A stretch of 12,308 nucleotides of DNA from Planctomycetia bacterium (GTDB taxonomy: Bacteria > Planctomycetota > Planctomycetia > Gemmatales > Gemmataceae), in the NCBI GenBank assembly GCA_022616395.1, contig JAKEEV010000838.1, forward strand, positions 1 through 12,308, in the 5' to 3' direction. The position numbers and the translations under genes are program-made. Under the pieces are notes generated by a model, which saw only the letters and a list, made by a program, of their open reading frames with translations, did not search any database and was not told where the DNA came from. Each line of letters begins with the position of its first letter. The first letter of the stretch is position 1. Below are positions 12,250 through 12,308 of this stretch, one piece after another.

Positions 12250-12308
12250 TTGCACGCATGCACGCGAGTACCTAAGTCGTTGCCCTGTATGGCCTGCGGT
12301 GCGTGCAA
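12250..12308. repeat. 9-bp inverted repeat at the right window edge
   Basis: TTGCACGCA (12250-12258) and TGCGTGCAA (12300-12308) are exact reverse complements, 41 nt apart. The second arm touches the window end, so the true length is unknown. It lies just upstream of the operon starting at 12236 and might be part of its control region. Confidence 0.35.

Noticed and set aside
12240..12308. C-terminal tail of another upstream gene at the right edge
   Set aside because: A 22-codon frame is open from the edge to TGA at 12240-12242, but it is too short to tell from chance.

Overview
The window is GC-rich and densely coded on both strands, with phage-type and accessory gene families. No tRNA, rRNA, CRISPR array, integrase, transposase or phage structural gene (portal, capsid, tail) is visible. 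The mix of families (terminase pair, amidoligase with a glutaminase, ParB-like nuclease with an ABC-GNAT fusion, ASCH protein, and small conserved proteins of unknown function) best fits a prophage or phage-derived island in a planctomycete, probably Gemmata-like. That taxonomic call rests on resemblance and has only moderate confidence.

Layout, left to right. (1) 1-1337, minus: the N-terminal 445 residues of a DPPY adenine methyltransferase that runs off the left edge. (2) 1338-1719: non-coding DNA with a strong GC hairpin. (3) 1720-3685, minus: large and small terminase subunits, overlapping by 59 nt. (4) 3940-5707, minus: a tight three-gene operon of conserved proteins of unknown function; the last two look like a recurring gene pair. 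(5) 5708-6114: a divergent promoter region. (6) 6115-8289, plus: a three-gene operon of a GS-like amidoligase, a small HExxH zincin and a GlmS-type class II glutaminase. (7) 8272-8502, minus: a zinc-ribbon protein. (8) 8557-8976, plus: an ASCH-domain protein. (9) 9158-9400, plus: a small unknown protein. (10) 9397-9704, minus: a GIY-YIG nuclease-like gene broken by a single-base frameshift. (11) 9705-10167: non-coding DNA with a perfect 16-bp inverted repeat and evenly spaced CTGAAC boxes. (12) 10168-12239, minus: an operon of a small unknown protein, a ParB-like protein and an ABC ATPase-GNAT fusion.

How the genes may work together. The terminase pair would recognise and package DNA. The methyltransferase would mark DNA, and its layout suggests a type III-like Mod subunit. 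The ParB-like and ABC-GNAT proteins form a nucleic-acid unit of unknown role, possibly DNA modification. The amidoligase operon has the parts of an ammonia-channelled ligation system: the glutaminase frees ammonia, the ligase makes an amide or peptide bond, and the zincin may cut the substrate or product. This is the best candidate for an undescribed system in the window. The substrate cannot be read from the sequence.
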